Source: Epiperipatus broadwayi
Taxonomy: Eukaryota; Onychophora; Udeonychophora; Euonychophora; Peripatidae
Reading direction: 5' to 3'
NCBI GenBank assembly: GCA_028023455.1
Contig: JAQFVV010006855.1
Coordinates: 1 to 64,000 of the forward strand
DNA: 64,000 bases
In this document: positions 1 through 10,900 of the stretch, in pieces
Layout: each line of letters opens with the position of its first letter
Position numbering within the stretch: the first letter of the stretch is position 1
The notes under the pieces: model-generated
Told to the model about the DNA's origin: nothing
Database searches by the model: none
What the model saw: only the letters and a program-made list of their open reading frames with translations
Translations under genes and position numbers: made by a program

Positions 1-1611
1 AGCCAATATACACCCTAAAATCGAGTATATATTCTTAATTGAACACTGACATAATAAAATATCATCCCAGCATTATATTTCCCAATTAAACGCTTCTTCT
101 CTGCTGGGCAAATTATTTGTATCGAATAATTAGTTCTGCCCAGCGCCTGGAATATTTATAAAATTTCCCGAAATTATCACGGTACAGCAGGAATATAAAT
201 TATAGCACTTCCTTCCTTTACTCTATTTACAATACAGACTGGATTTATTTATCCATTTAGCTTACTTTATTTTATTCCTCAATTAATCAACTCGTTAGCT
301 CACTGATCTAATTTTAATTCACTCTAAATAGTTATTCGCTTGGTAGAGAAAAGAAAACGCAAATGACTAAGTACTTCCTTTTATAAATAAAATTTAATTT
401 GCAATTCGCTAATTCTAATGCATAATAAAATCCTAAAAACACATATATATCCACACACTAACATAATAAATACATAAATATACAATAAAGAATATAATTC
501 AAATGAAACATTAAATAAATTATCGTAACTCAATTGTTACCTTCTCATACATTAATAGATTACAATCATAAGTTCTTTTAATGATAACTGTCCGAAGTGT
601 TGCGCAACTTTTTAATAATTTAGTTCTGACTGATTTCTTATTTCAAATTAATTCTGACATGCATGTATTAATAGTTACCTAGGTATGATTTTTCCAATGT
701 CGGGTCAACCATCGAGGGGGAAACCTTCCCTTCTTTTGCAGAGATGGTTGCTCGCTTTTTCAGATGTTCCAGTGAATGGAGTGAGAGTTTATAGTCTTTT
801 GACGTGGGTTTGTTTCCTTTCTAATTCTACATTTTAGTCGGTCTTCATCCCTTCAACATTCTACTTCGAATCTCCAGGCAGATCTGGTTCTGTAACGGCG
901 GTCTCTTCTCGGCAGCATTTTAGTTGTTATAAGTAGTGAGCGAATGGTTAGACGGAGATAGACCGAGCAAACGCCCGGTGTTTGCCACTAGCCCTCCATG
1001 TCAGCGTACCCTTCTATTATTTTTTTTGTTAAATTCTAGCCAGCAAAAAAAAAAACACAACCGGTTACTTCTAAATCAGCTCTGCTTAAACCTCTGCTGT
1101 CTTGCTATCGAATGTCTCTAATTGCCTCTTTCCTTTTCATTCTTATCTTACCAATCTATTTGGAAATTTGGTACAAGTTTACATTTTTAATTTTACAATT
1201 ATAATTAATTTCTTTCATTCTTTTAAATATTGAATGTTACTAATTGCAACATTCCTTTCTCTCACTTTATCTTGTACCAATCTATTTGGAAATTTGGTAC
1301 AAGTTTACTTTTTTTAATTTCACAATTATAATTATTCTTTCGTTCTTTTTACAAGTGATTTTCTTATTTAACAAAGAAAGAAAGAGACGCGTTCAGTTTT
1401 ACACCCCTCCCCTTTCCTTTCTAATCTTTCATCATTATTTAGCTTTTCTAATTTCTTTTAAAATAAGTTTTTAGAATCCTTTTAACTAAATTTTTTCTTT
1501 CTTTTTTTTTTTTTTTCTATTTCTTTTAACGAAACCCTTCTCTTTATTAATATTATTGAGAATCAATAATATATACATGCGAGCCTACATTTATGTAGAT
1601 ATCGCATTACA
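1..1611 (-). mobile_element. Left LTR (3' LTR) of LTR retrotransposon element 1, cut by the window edge
   Basis: Bases 1-1606 are repeated almost exactly at 4628-6230. By eye there are roughly ten substitutions plus length changes in A and T runs, so the insertion is young. The interior gag reads on the minus strand, so this copy is the 3' LTR. It lacks about 95 bp at its outer end because the window starts inside it. The right edge reads ...ATCGCATTACA on the plus strand, that is TGTAATGCGAT... in element sense, directly next to a polypurine tract. Short open frames inside it read antisense to the element and show no recognisable protein, so I do not call them genes. Confidence 0.9.
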
Positions 1612-1628
1612 CCGCTCCCCATTTTTTT
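1612..1628 (-). other. Polypurine tract of element 1
   Basis: In element sense this is AAAAAAATGGGGAGCGG, abutting the TGTAATGCG start of the 3' LTR. A purine run directly upstream of the 3' LTR is the expected primer site for plus-strand DNA synthesis. It resembles the G-rich tracts found at the same place in elements 2 and 3. Confidence 0.75.
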
Positions 1629-2345
1629 AAGAATTAAAATCTACTGGAGTTATTTTCTGAGGTCAAGCCATTTTAATTCTTAACCCCTATCTTCCTTTAT
1701 TACTATATATTTTTTTTCTTCTTGATATAAATTTTAATGGTACCCGTTTAGTATGTATAACTTCCGTATGATGAGATTATCTTAGAGAGACAACTAGGTT
1801 AAACTATCTGCATTCCATTTGATTTATTTGAACTGCCCAAACACTTTTAATCTCCACCGAACATTATTCTGCACAGAGAGTTGATTTTTTTTTTTTTTCA
1901 GTAAGACGGATCATGAGCCCAGATCTCTGCTGAGTCCTCATTCTATTTTTAGTTTAATTCTTGTATCTTTCCAATACCTTTGGGATTTTCACCCAGTACG
2001 ACGGATAATGAGCCCAGATCTCTGCTGAGTCCTCATTCTAATTTTTTTTTTATTTATTTTCCTGTCTATCCTTATGTCTATAGACAAGATTAACACACAC
2101 ACTCCCTATTTTTTTTTTCTTTTTATGAACGGCAAGACGGCTTGACCGCGTTCAAATGCAATCCCCGCCTGATTCATACCTGCACACATTTGTCTCAAAA
2201 TCCAGACCCTCATTCATATATTCGCTACTCTTCGTAGTTCACCCTTCCCCCTACATTTCCATTATCATGTGGATTATCGTGTTCAAAGTCCAGGGTCGGT
2301 ATCCTTTAGTCATCAACAGGTGTTTGTCCAGTTGCTTCTTTTCTT
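1629..2345 (-). other. 3' untranslated interior of element 1 with a duplicated 50-bp segment
   Basis: This lies between the gag stop and the polypurine tract. No reverse transcriptase, RNase H or integrase motif is visible on either strand. Two nearly identical segments of about 50 bp, 1900-1950 and 1995-2045, share the core GAGCCCAGATCTCTGCTGAG at a 95-bp spacing. T-rich runs separate the blocks. A full pol gene would need about 3 kb here, so pol is absent rather than merely decayed. Confidence 0.6.
1900..2045. repeat. Direct repeat, two copies of about 50 bp
   Basis: Copies at 1900-1950 and 1995-2045 differ at only a few positions (AGTAAGACGGATCATG versus AGTACGACGGATAATG, then an identical core). 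They lie in the element 1 interior, downstream of gag in element sense. Function unknown. Confidence 0.8.
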
Positions 2346-3808
2346 TTAGTTCCTATCGGGAGGTTCTTTCTTTTTTTTCTGGGGAATATACCCACTTGTG
2401 CTAGGGAATGGACTATTGTCCCTCCGTCTATCAAAGCCTCTGTCCTCATTCGGATACTTCCCTCTCGGATCCCCTTCATTCCGCCTAGGCCCTATAGCTC
2501 TATCCGAGCCGCCATAAAATCTACCGCTATCTTCCCCGTACCTTCGTTGGGGTTTACCTGGTCCCACATTTATCACAAGATCTCTTGGAGGTTTGAATCC
2601 TCGATCCTCTATCCTACGACCAGAATGAGCGCTGTCGAACGCATTTAGTAGTTCCGCGACCTGTTCGACCGTTTTCCGTTCAGTGCCTATCAGCACTTGC
2701 TCAACATTTTGCGGCAAATTGTGTCTGATTACACGAATAATTTGCCTCTCTGATAATGGACTAGCAGTGAGTGCACGCAATTTCGCTACCTGGCGACGGA
2801 AAAATGGCGTAAACGTTTCTCCCGGTCTCCACCTGTCTTGTGATATCTGATGCCGAATGTTTTCCTGGTGCTCTTCGCTCCAGTAACTGGTGAGCAAAGC
2901 TGTCTTATAATCCTCAAATGTTTTTGGTTTTTCAAACAATGAGTCCCACCATTCCTGTGAAGCATTCTGTAGGTGACTGCATGCGATGGCAATCATGGCT
3001 TCTTCATCCAATCCATTCAATGTGCCGTACCTTTCAAGGCTACCCAGGTGTTCTATGGGGTTTTCTCCCATGTGGCCCGAAAAAACTCGAATTTTCAAAA
3101 ATTGATTTATCGTTATTACGTTATTGTGCCTGCTATCCCATAAACTTGTCCCTCTCATATTTTTAACCTCTTCTACTTCCCGACACACAGTTTCTATTTT
3201 ATCCTCAAAATGTGCCATCCTTCCCTCTACTTTCATCACAACCTCTTGTTCTAAATTATTTACTTCTCCAGTGAGTCTCTGCTCTAAGTTTTCTAGTAAC
3301 TCAGCCTGTCCGTTTAGCTTTCATTTGTGACAAAAATCTGATTTGAGGTTTCTTCAACCCTTTTACTTAACTCTTCATTTTTTATGTCGAATTTGTCAAC
3401 CAACTGTTTTTGCCACTCGTCTATCATCTTTTTATTATCTTCCTTTAATTCCTTCATAAACCTTTGCTGATCTTCTATCATTTTCTTATTTATTTCATCT
3501 CTCTGCTCATCTCTTTCCCTTATCTCCTTTATGAACTGCCGTTGATCCTCCCCCATTTTCTCCATCATTTTTATTAAATTATAAATTTCTATACTAACTT
3601 TCGGCTCTTGTTTATCATCATTAATGTCAATTTCATTCCCACTACTGGTTTCTATTTCTCTTTCCCTATCTGTTTCTCCGGACAATTCCGTTTGTTCTTC
3701 ACTGGTACTTTTCGTGGTTGCAAGTTCATCGTCCATTTTTGCTTTCGACCTCGTTTGCATTGACTCTAAATGAATGTTATCACTGACTAAGTAATTATTT
3801 TCTCCCAA
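2346..3808 (-). pseudogene. gag: Gag of element 1, split by one frameshift
   Basis: This is a Gag-type structural protein of a Ty3/gypsy-like element, expected to form the particle that packages element RNA. The upstream part (3808-3314, 164 codons) starts with MGENNYLVS, has MQTRSK near residue 17 as in many gypsy Gags, and is a charged coiled coil. The downstream part (open from about 3328, first ATG 3239, stop at 2346) carries the capsid-like domain with EWWDSLFEKPKTF, a block ending IIRVIRHNLP, and a basic Arg/Gly-rich tail ending near PSTSG. The two parts are in different frames with only a few bases of overlap around 3314-3320, which needs a +1 shift. No zinc knuckle is seen. The capsid part aligns with the 45173-47365 protein along its length (same WW, KPKT and IRHNLP landmarks). 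No pol follows. Confidence 0.8.
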
Positions 3809-4510
3809 TTATTATTAAATGCAATACTGTTTATCAACGCTATTTCATATTAGGTACGTTTGCTGGCCTGCCCCGTCCTCATCCATCAACTCACTTGTTT
3901 ATGCTGCTTTAAAGATCCCCTTAAACTCACAAGCTTTTATTATTCAAACAATAAAATCTTTTCCCTCTCTTGATTTTATTTATTTATATAATGTAGATCG
4001 TGCCCAGAAAATTTTACCCCGTCTCTTTCCCTCTTTTTATAAAATTCAGTTGTCTTTTGCTCCACTTTCCCTCTCTCACCAAGCGATCTTTTATTATTAT
4101 TCTATATTTTTATCTAAATCTTAGGTCTATTCTACTGTCTCTACAACTACTATATAACTACATATATATGGTTATGCCGTCTAATCCTTATTTTAACACT
4201 TTTTTCCTTTAACACTATTTTGTCATTTATATATATATATTTTTATAATAACACATATAAATTCTTAACTTGAACAAAACCCCTTTGTTGTTTGTTTTTT
4301 TTTTTTCTTTATTTTAAAAAAAAACTTTCTCTTTCTTCCCTTTTTTCCCTTTTTTTTTTTTATAAAATATTTCTCAGTCTAAATTCGGTTTTCCGATTGT
4401 TTGACTTTATTTAACCTCGCTGTATAGATCACATATGGGTATATCTATTTTACTCAGGGCGCTACAACTTAATTCAATCTGCTTTTTTTTTTTTTTCTGA
4501 ATGTGACAAT
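3809..4510 (-). other. 5' leader of element 1 between primer-binding site and gag
   Basis: About 700 bp of T-rich (plus-strand) sequence between the primer-binding site and the gag start. No protein is recognised on either strand. It presumably contains the packaging signal, but no motif identifies it. Confidence 0.5.
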
Positions 4511-4528
4511 ATCCCGGACTGGCCCCCA
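4511..4528 (-). other. Primer-binding site of element 1, tRNA-Pro type
   Basis: In element sense the bases just after the 5' LTR read GTTT then TGGGGGCCAGTCCGGGAT. This begins with the TGG complementary to a tRNA CCA end. It agrees at 16 of 18 positions with the tRNA-Pro primer-binding site I recall from gammaretroviruses. The 4-base gap from the LTR is slightly longer than usual. The tRNA assignment rests on memory of that site. Confidence 0.65.
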
Positions 4529-4532
4529 AAAC

Positions 4533-6235
4533 TGTAACACCACCGTCGTGCGGTTAATGACCCCAGCCGCACTTAATTATGTGATCGACCGGTTAACCAC
4601 CGATGATGATGATTACCACAAGCAAGAAGCCAATATACACCTTAAAATCGAGTATATATTCTTAATTGAACACTGACATAATAAAATATCATCCCAGCAT
4701 TATATTTCCCAATTAAACGCTTCTTCTCTGCTGGGCAAATTATTTGTATCGAATAATTAGTTCTGCCCAGCGCCTGGAATATTTATAAAATTTCCCGGAA
4801 TTATCACGTTACAGCAGGAATATAAATTATAGCACTTCCTTCCTTTACTCTATTTACAATACAGACTGGATTTATTTATCCATTTAGCTTACTTTATTTT
4901 ATTCCTCAATTAATCAACTTGTTAGCTCACTGATCTAATTTTAATTCACTCTAAATAGTTATTCGATTGGTAGAGAAAAGAAAACGCAAATGACTAAGTA
5001 CTTCCTTTTATAAATAAAATTTAATTTGCAATTCGCTAATTCTAATGCATAATAAAATCCTAAAAACACATATATATCCACACACTAACATAATAAATAC
5101 ATAAATATACAATAAAGAATATAATTCAAATGAAACATTAAATAAATTATCGTAACTCAATTGTTACCTTCTCATACATTAATAGATTACAATCATAAGT
5201 TCTTTTAATGATAACTGTCCGAAGTGTTGCGCAACTTTTTAATAATTTAGTTCTGACTGATTTCTTATTTCAAATTAATTCTGACATGCATGTATTAATA
5301 GTTACCTAGGTATGATTTTTCCAATGTCGGGTCAACCATCGAGGGGGAAACCTTCCCTTCTTTTGCAGAGATGGTTGCTCGCTTTTTCAGACGTTCCAGT
5401 GAATGGAGTGAGAGTTTATAGTCTTTTGACGTGGGTTTGTTTCCTTTCTAATTCTACATTTTAGTCGGTCTTCATCCCTTCAACATTCTACTTCGAATCT
5501 CCAGGCAGATCTGGTTCTGTAACGGCGGTCTCTTCTCGGCAGCATTTTAGTTGTTATAAGTAGTGAGCGAATGGTTAGACGGAGATAGACCGAGCAAACG
5601 CCCGGTGTTTGCCACTAGCCCTCCATGTCAGCGTACCCTTCTATTATTTTTTTTGTTAAATTCTAGCCAGCAAAAAAAAACACAACCGGTTACTTCTAAA
5701 TCAGCTCTGCTTAAACCTCTGCTGTCTTGCTATCGAATGTCTCTGATTGCCTCTTTCCTTTTCATTCTTATCTTACCATTTATTTGGAAATTTGGTACAA
5801 GTTTACATTTTTAATTTTACAATTATAATTAATTTCTTTCATTCTTTTAAATATTGAATGTTACTAATTGCAACATTCCTTTCTCTCACTTTATCTTGTA
5901 CCAATCTATTTGGAAATTTGGTACAAGTTTACTTTTTTTAATTTCACAATTATAATTATTCTTTCGTTCTTTTTACAAGTGATTTTCTTATTTAACAAAG
6001 AAAGAAAGAGACGCGTTCAGTTTTACACCCCTCCCCTTTCCTTTCTAATCTTTCATCATTATTTAGCTTTTCTAATTTCTTTTAAAATAAGTTTTTAGAA
6101 TCCTTTTAACTAAATTTTTCTTTCTTTTTTTTTTTTTTTTCTATTTCTTTTAACGAAACCCTTCTCTTTATTAATATTATTGAGAATCAATAATATATAC
6201 ATGCGAGCCTACATTTATGTCGATATCGCAATATA
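4533..6235 (-). mobile_element. Right LTR (5' LTR) of element 1
   Basis: Second, complete copy of the 1.7 kb LTR. On the plus strand it starts TGTAACACCACC, which is ...GGTGTTACA in element sense. The match to the left copy stops after ATCGCA at 6230. The left copy continues TTACA, whereas here the bases are ATATA and merge with a (TA)n run, so the last five bases are altered or lost. Beyond it lies a LINE interrupted at a TATATA stretch (see 6236-7940). Confidence 0.9.
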
Positions 6236-6255
6236 TATATATATATATATATATT
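6231..6255. repeat. (AT)n microsatellite at the element 1 border
   Basis: Uninterrupted AT run between the right LTR and the LINE. The intact LINE relative has only a short TATATATA at this place (about 33741), so the run expanded at or after insertion. Confidence 0.85.
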
Positions 6256-7940
6256 TAAACTCTTTTTATTTTCCATACTAGTTCTCCATGTTTCAACCTC
6301 TCTATTTATTATTAACACATCTGTTCTTTTATCCCATTACTTACCACTATAACACTCAATAATTCTCCTAACACAATCATAGCACCTTTTGTACAAATAT
6401 ACTGATATAAATTCTTTATCAAATTTTTTGTGTATCACATTACCTTTCTCACCTATCTTGTTGCCTGTGCTTTACTTGCAACCCAATTAAATATTTTGCT
6501 ATTCTTTTATTATCCATAAACTGCAATCTACCAAACATTTTCATTTTACTTTTTGCATCTTTCAAATAAAAACTTGACCATCCAATGTTTCCTTGAATTG
6601 CTCACTTTGCTGTCCATGCATCTGCATCCAATGCATGTCTTCCAAATTCCCTTTGTAGTTTTTCTAAGTAATCTAATATCTCTTTACTAACACATAACAC
6701 ATCATTACCATATGTTAACCCTGATACTGCAACTACCTACATCAAATTTATTATATTAAAACACTGTTAATTTTTTTAATCAATCATTTTCTTTTCTTTG
6801 TTTAATTATCAATTTTTTCTCCCATTCATCAAAACAATTTTTCTGATTGCTTAAAATAATTCCCAAATAACTATATCTATTCTCCACACTTAACTTTATA
6901 TTCCCCAATAAAAATTCAACATTTTCTCTTTCTCCAGTATTAATAATCATTATATTTGATTTTTCTTCACTAAATTTAATCCCCTTCTCTTTACCAAGCC
7001 TTGCACATGTCCTCAGCATAACTTCCATATCTTCTCTTCTTTCTACATACAAAAATATATCATCTGCAAAAAAGACCTGACAAAGTTTATACTCCCTTGT
7101 CACCTATTAATGGTATCTCTACCACTCTTCCTAATCTTTATATTACTTTTTCCATTTCACTCAAATAAAAGAAAAACAAAATATGTGACAAAGAGCATCC
7201 ATGCCTTAGTCCCACCCCATTTTTAACTTTAACTGATTCTATATTCCCTAAATGATATGTATAGTAATTATTTTCATATATTTTTTAATAATATCCACTA
7301 AAGCTTCACCCATTCCCAAATTTGCTAAACTTACCCATAATCTATTTCTATTTACTCTATCATATGCCATCTCTATAACTATAAAATTCATAGGTAACTG
7401 TCTACCTGAATTTCTATTCATATCCAAAACTTGTGTAACTACAAATAAACTAACTCCTATATTCTTATCTAATCTAAAACCTCCCTGCATTTCCCCACTA
7501 CATTATTCTCTTCCATCCTTTTTACAACTCTTCTAGCCTCCATACATGAGAAAACCTTATATGAAACTGTCACTATTGGTCTATAATTATTTAAATTTAT
7601 ATGATTCTTACCCTTTGTTTTAAATAATCTTACTCTTATCTTACTCCATCTACTCAGAAAAACTCTATTATGTGCTATCTTATTAAAACAGGATATTATT
7701 TTTACTTTTGTCCTCTAACCTAAATCTATCACAATCTCTGCTGTTCATCCATCTAAACCTGTTGCTTTTCCACTTTTCAATTTTTTTTCTACGCGTTCAG
7801 TTTATTTTTTTTGTAAACCTAATATTTTCATTACTATATGATTTCATGTTTTCTATCATTCTATCCTTCACATCTACCATCTTTTTATAAGCCTTTTATA
7901 TCTATATGTAGCCGCAGTTATTTTTTTACTCCACCTGGTA
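6236..7940 (-). pseudogene. LINE ORF2 fragment, reverse transcriptase region
   Basis: Minus-strand remnant of a non-LTR retrotransposon. In reading order it has a linker with KAYKKMVDVKDRM, the NYRPI...SYKVFS block, MQGGFRLDKN, palm motif A (EMAYDRVNRNRLW), and the catalytic box VFFADDIFLYVE near 7045-7085, then SYLGIILSN. DNA and protein closely match the plus-strand LINE at 32.57-33.75 kb, so both belong to one family. The frame is broken several times, so it is dead. The match ends at 6236 exactly where the other copy reads TTTAAATATATATAG, and element 1 begins there. Element 1 therefore inserted into this LINE, and its 3' part should lie beyond the left edge of the window. Confidence 0.85.
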
Positions 7941-10900
7941 TTCAAAATGTTGGAAAGTGCATACTAAATGTGTACCAAATATTTACGCACATTGTAAATC
8001 ATGCCAACTTACATTAACAAAATGTATTTATATATATATCAGTTTTAAATTAATTAAAAAAGTGTTTTGTATAACATAATTTTAATTAGTAACCTAATTT
8101 ACATATTTATATCAGCAACAATTTACCATCCATTCTGCAGCAACTTCTTTCCTTCATGCTATTTTATTTTTTTTAATTAATGCATAAGTCATCTAAATTA
8201 TTTAGCAGAACTACTAGGAGTTGGGATTAAAATACTTAAGATTCATTTCTTTATTCTGAATCATAATTACGTGTCACTTTTTAAAAATTAATATATATTC
8301 TTGTCAAGGCCTTTCTTTGTTTTACCACATATTGAAAACAGTATTTTGTCAGAGAAAAGTAATGAATACTAAGAAAATAGACACAATATACTTTTATAGT
8401 ATTTAATTTTTTTTATTCACAAAAGAAATGTAATTTAAATTCTTTGTTAAAAAGTATATATTTACAATAACAATGATTTTTTTTTTCAATTTGGCTCCTT
8501 TTGCCGCTTTGTGGTTTTTGCTTGATGTGTCTTTTCTTGATAACAATACATACCTAAGTATTAAAAGTCATTGAAAGTTACCTGTCATTTTAGAGTAATT
8601 ATTTCCGTTTTATTACTTGAAATTAAGAGGTATTTAAGTAAGCACTTAGTTAAGTTTTTGATAACTTTGTGCTGGAACTGGTAAACAAAGAAGGTAATTG
8701 TTTATTGTAAGTAGAATTATTGTAGTATTTATTCTCATCTATGTTTTACAAATAACGTTATAAAAAGGATGCATAACTTCTGCAATTTATTAGTAAACAT
8801 TATTAGAATGTTTTTAAATAATAAAGTATTAAACCGAAATATATTAATATAAAAGTATTTTATTGTTTACTACAAACGGAAATAGAAGAGTTTTAGTAAA
8901 TATATTTGAAATTGATGTACAGCATTTGTATTTTATCTATATAATATTAAAAAAACACAGTTTTTAATGGAACTTCTTGAAGCAAAATCTTTTTAATCTT
9001 ATCTTATAAAAAAGTGACTAAGAAGAATTCATCTTTCGCAAATGCTGACATGATCAGCAAATGTGATATAGTGTAAATATTCACTATGTTTGTATTATTG
9101 AGCTGAAAATAGAAAAATATGTTATTACAAATTAATATTAAATGGATTATACAGATTGACTTGGGTCTATCCAGCATAAATATGCAAGTCTAATTAATAT
9201 TGATATTTTGTTTGTCTTTTAATACATTGCTTATTACCATTATACACCTTTAATTTTTTGAGAAAAATCAGACCACTATATGAAATATAAAAAGAAACTA
9301 TGTAGCCAAGTAATTGTGCTTTATGTTTCTTTATTTAATTAGTTTATGTCTGTATATAAGTATATTATATTGTTTCTCGTTGTAATTAACTCTACAAAAT
9401 GAAATCTTTCAATTCTAGCCTGTGACAAAATTGCAATAGTGTGTGCATAAAATAATGAAAAAAATCATCATCACATTTTCTTTTAAAAGAGGGAAAGCTG
9501 TAGAGCAATCAAGTTCAAACCCTACATAACTAAGAACCCAAAATGCTCAGATGGAGAGTGTTTCTTTTACTATTCAACTTTGCGTAAGTAAAAGGGATAA
9601 TATATACTTTGAATAGTTTAATCATAGTGCATAAAGATTAGAATTTTAAAGCACATATAAATCATTGTCTGTAGACACAAATTATTAAATTAATATTTTT
9701 TCTAACTTTTCCTAATAACATTCTTTAAAATTAATTTATAATTAATAGATTCTAATATTCCTTCTTTAATCAACTTTGATTCTAATAGTCTTGCTAATTT
9801 ATTTTATAAATTTTAATTTATAGCTTTTAAATCATTTGGATTATTTTTTAATAGGAAAGTTTTACATATTTGGGAATATATCATGGGCATATGATTGTAT
9901 TTTACAGACATGAACTTAGAGACAGTTACAGATATACTAAAAGACAAGGTTTTATTTAAATAATTTTATAATTTCTTTATACAAAATTATATTGCTTAAA
10001 ATCATTTATATTATTTAGGTCAATTTGTTTTATTTTGTCTGAGAGAGTTACAGAGTTTCACTTAAACTTTCACAATGAGATCAATGCTTAATAAGATAAG
10101 AATAAAGAGCAAATTTCAGACTTGGGACAAGGGGGCTGCTGATAAACCCCAGATCATTTTTGGATTTCTTACTAATTCACAGAAAATATTTAGCAGTCCA
10201 CTAATGGAACGCAGTTATAACTGACCAGATGTTTAGTAACAAAAATATGTGTGATGTTATTATATAGGGCACATATATAGTCTGGCAATAAGAAAGAAAA
10301 TGGAGAATAAACCTGGTTACTTATCAGAAACCATCTTTATTTTTTATATATTTGAAAGTTTGTACAACTTGATGGAAGGTTAAAAATATTTTGTTGGGTT
10401 CCAGTGGCCCATGCACAAAACCTATGCACATCAGAAGAGTTTAAATCCAAAATATTTAAAGCATTTTGTAACTGATTGTCAAATCTGAAAGAAGAAACTT
10501 ATTGCCTCACTTTTGCTAACAATTACAAATTAAAATGCCGAAATTTGTGAAACCATGCCATTTGATGAATTTGAATAAAAGCAAAGTGCTAAAATATAGA
10601 GAAAGCAGAATTATCCATCTGTCTATCAAAAGTAATTTTACCCATTAGAAATGAAGAAACCTTCTCAATGATAAAATGGTCCCTATAGAAGCAAGTTATT
10701 TCATCATCATCATCATCACAGTAATAACAATTGCAAGCCCAATCCAACATAGGATTGTTTCAGTAAACCACTCTAATTGGTGAATTCTTCACATGTTAAA
10801 TATTTGTATGTGGCTGATTTCAAATTCTAAACCTTCAACCAGCTGACTTTAAAGTGAAATTCCTTGGACACTTCAAAACTGTCTATGCCTTGAAAGCAAA

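Noticed and set aside
936-1474. Open frames 936-1121 and 1244-1474, repeated at 5563-5814 and 5868-6098, as genes
   Set aside because: They lie inside the LTRs of element 1 and antisense to it. They are copied only because the LTR is duplicated, and their protein sequence is low complexity.
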